Shown: positions 5,982 to 6,073 of the stretch, piece after piece
Layout of the letters: every line of letters begins with the position of its first letter
Numbering within the stretch: position 1 is the stretch's first letter
Source: Acidobacteriota bacterium
GTDB taxonomy: Bacteria; Acidobacteriota; Terriglobia; Acidiferrales; UBA7541
Assembly: GCA_028876695.1 (NCBI GenBank)
Contig: JAGWRH010000254.1
Span: 1-6,073, forward strand
Direction of reading: 5' to 3'
DNA length: 6,073 nt
Notes under the pieces: model-generated
Told to the model about the DNA's origin: nothing
The model's database searches: none
The model's input: the letters and a program-made list of their open reading frames with translations, nothing else
Made by a program: the position numbers and the translations under genes

Positions 5982-6073
5982 AGCAGCCCCGCCGTTTCGG
6001 GATACCCGCGCATCCCATTGAGATTTTGCACCGCCTGGCCCGCGGCGCCTTTGCCCAGATTGTCGAGGCAGGA
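5978..6073 (-). CDS. argC: N-acetyl-gamma-glutamyl-phosphate reductase ArgC, C-terminal end (cut by window edge)
   Basis: ArgC reduces N-acetylglutamyl phosphate, the ArgB product, to the semialdehyde with NADPH. Only the last 31 codons are inside the window. They read DNLGKGAAGQAVQNLN followed by GMRGYPETAGLL and a TGA stop. This matches the very conserved ArgC C-terminus, usually DNLxKGAAGQAVQNMN and then a G-x-PET-x-GL ending, so the assignment is firm although the catalytic Cys and His lie outside. The stop overlaps the argB ATG as ATGA, showing the two genes are cotranscribed and probably translationally coupled. The position as first visible gene implies that the operon promoter and any arginine-repressor site lie further right. 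Confidence 0.95.
   Translation of the reverse strand, partial: SCLDNLGKGAAGQAVQNLNGMRGYPETAGLL

Overview
The window is a single, densely packed arginine-biosynthesis operon read entirely on the minus strand, from right to left. In transcription order it holds the 3' end of argC, then complete argB, argD, argF, argG and argH, and the 5' end of argJ. Both end genes are cut by the window edges. The plus strand carries only long antisense shadow frames typical of GC-rich coding DNA. I see no mobile element, CRISPR array, tRNA/rRNA or phage-like gene, and no gene-free stretch longer than about 70 bases.

The organism is a GC-rich bacterium. Small-colony arg clusters of this kind, the protein wording (for example the RSRNE variant in argininosuccinate lyase and SLRTR in ornithine carbamoyltransferase) and the weak C/G third-position bias fit an Acidobacteriota lineage (Bryobacter/Solibacter-like). 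This is an impression from memory and not a demonstrated assignment.

Layout in transcription order: argC (5978-6073, last 31 codons; ATGA overlap with argB); argB N-acetylglutamate kinase (5145-5981); argD acetylornithine aminotransferase (3808-5139, 5 nt gap); argF ornithine carbamoyltransferase (2860-3804, 3 nt gap); argG argininosuccinate synthase (1647-2846, 13 nt gap, TTG start with a strong Shine-Dalgarno); argH argininosuccinate lyase (241-1650, ATGA overlap); a 69 nt spacer with a terminator-like hairpin; argJ ornithine acetyltransferase (1-171, first 57 codons).

Together these genes encode nearly the whole route from N-acetylglutamate to arginine: ArgB phosphorylates, ArgC reduces, ArgD transaminates, ArgJ moves the acetyl group from acetylornithine to glutamate, ArgF carbamoylates ornithine, and ArgG and ArgH convert citrulline to arginine and fumarate. 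The presence of argJ implies the acetyl-recycling (cyclic) version of the pathway. The promoter and any ARG box would lie upstream of argC, outside the window.

I found no undescribed system here. The points worth a second look are local: the hairpin plus T-run before argJ, an open frame joining argH to argJ through a single TGA, two competing start codons for argH, and an ArgB without the N-terminal helix used for arginine sensing even though argJ is present.
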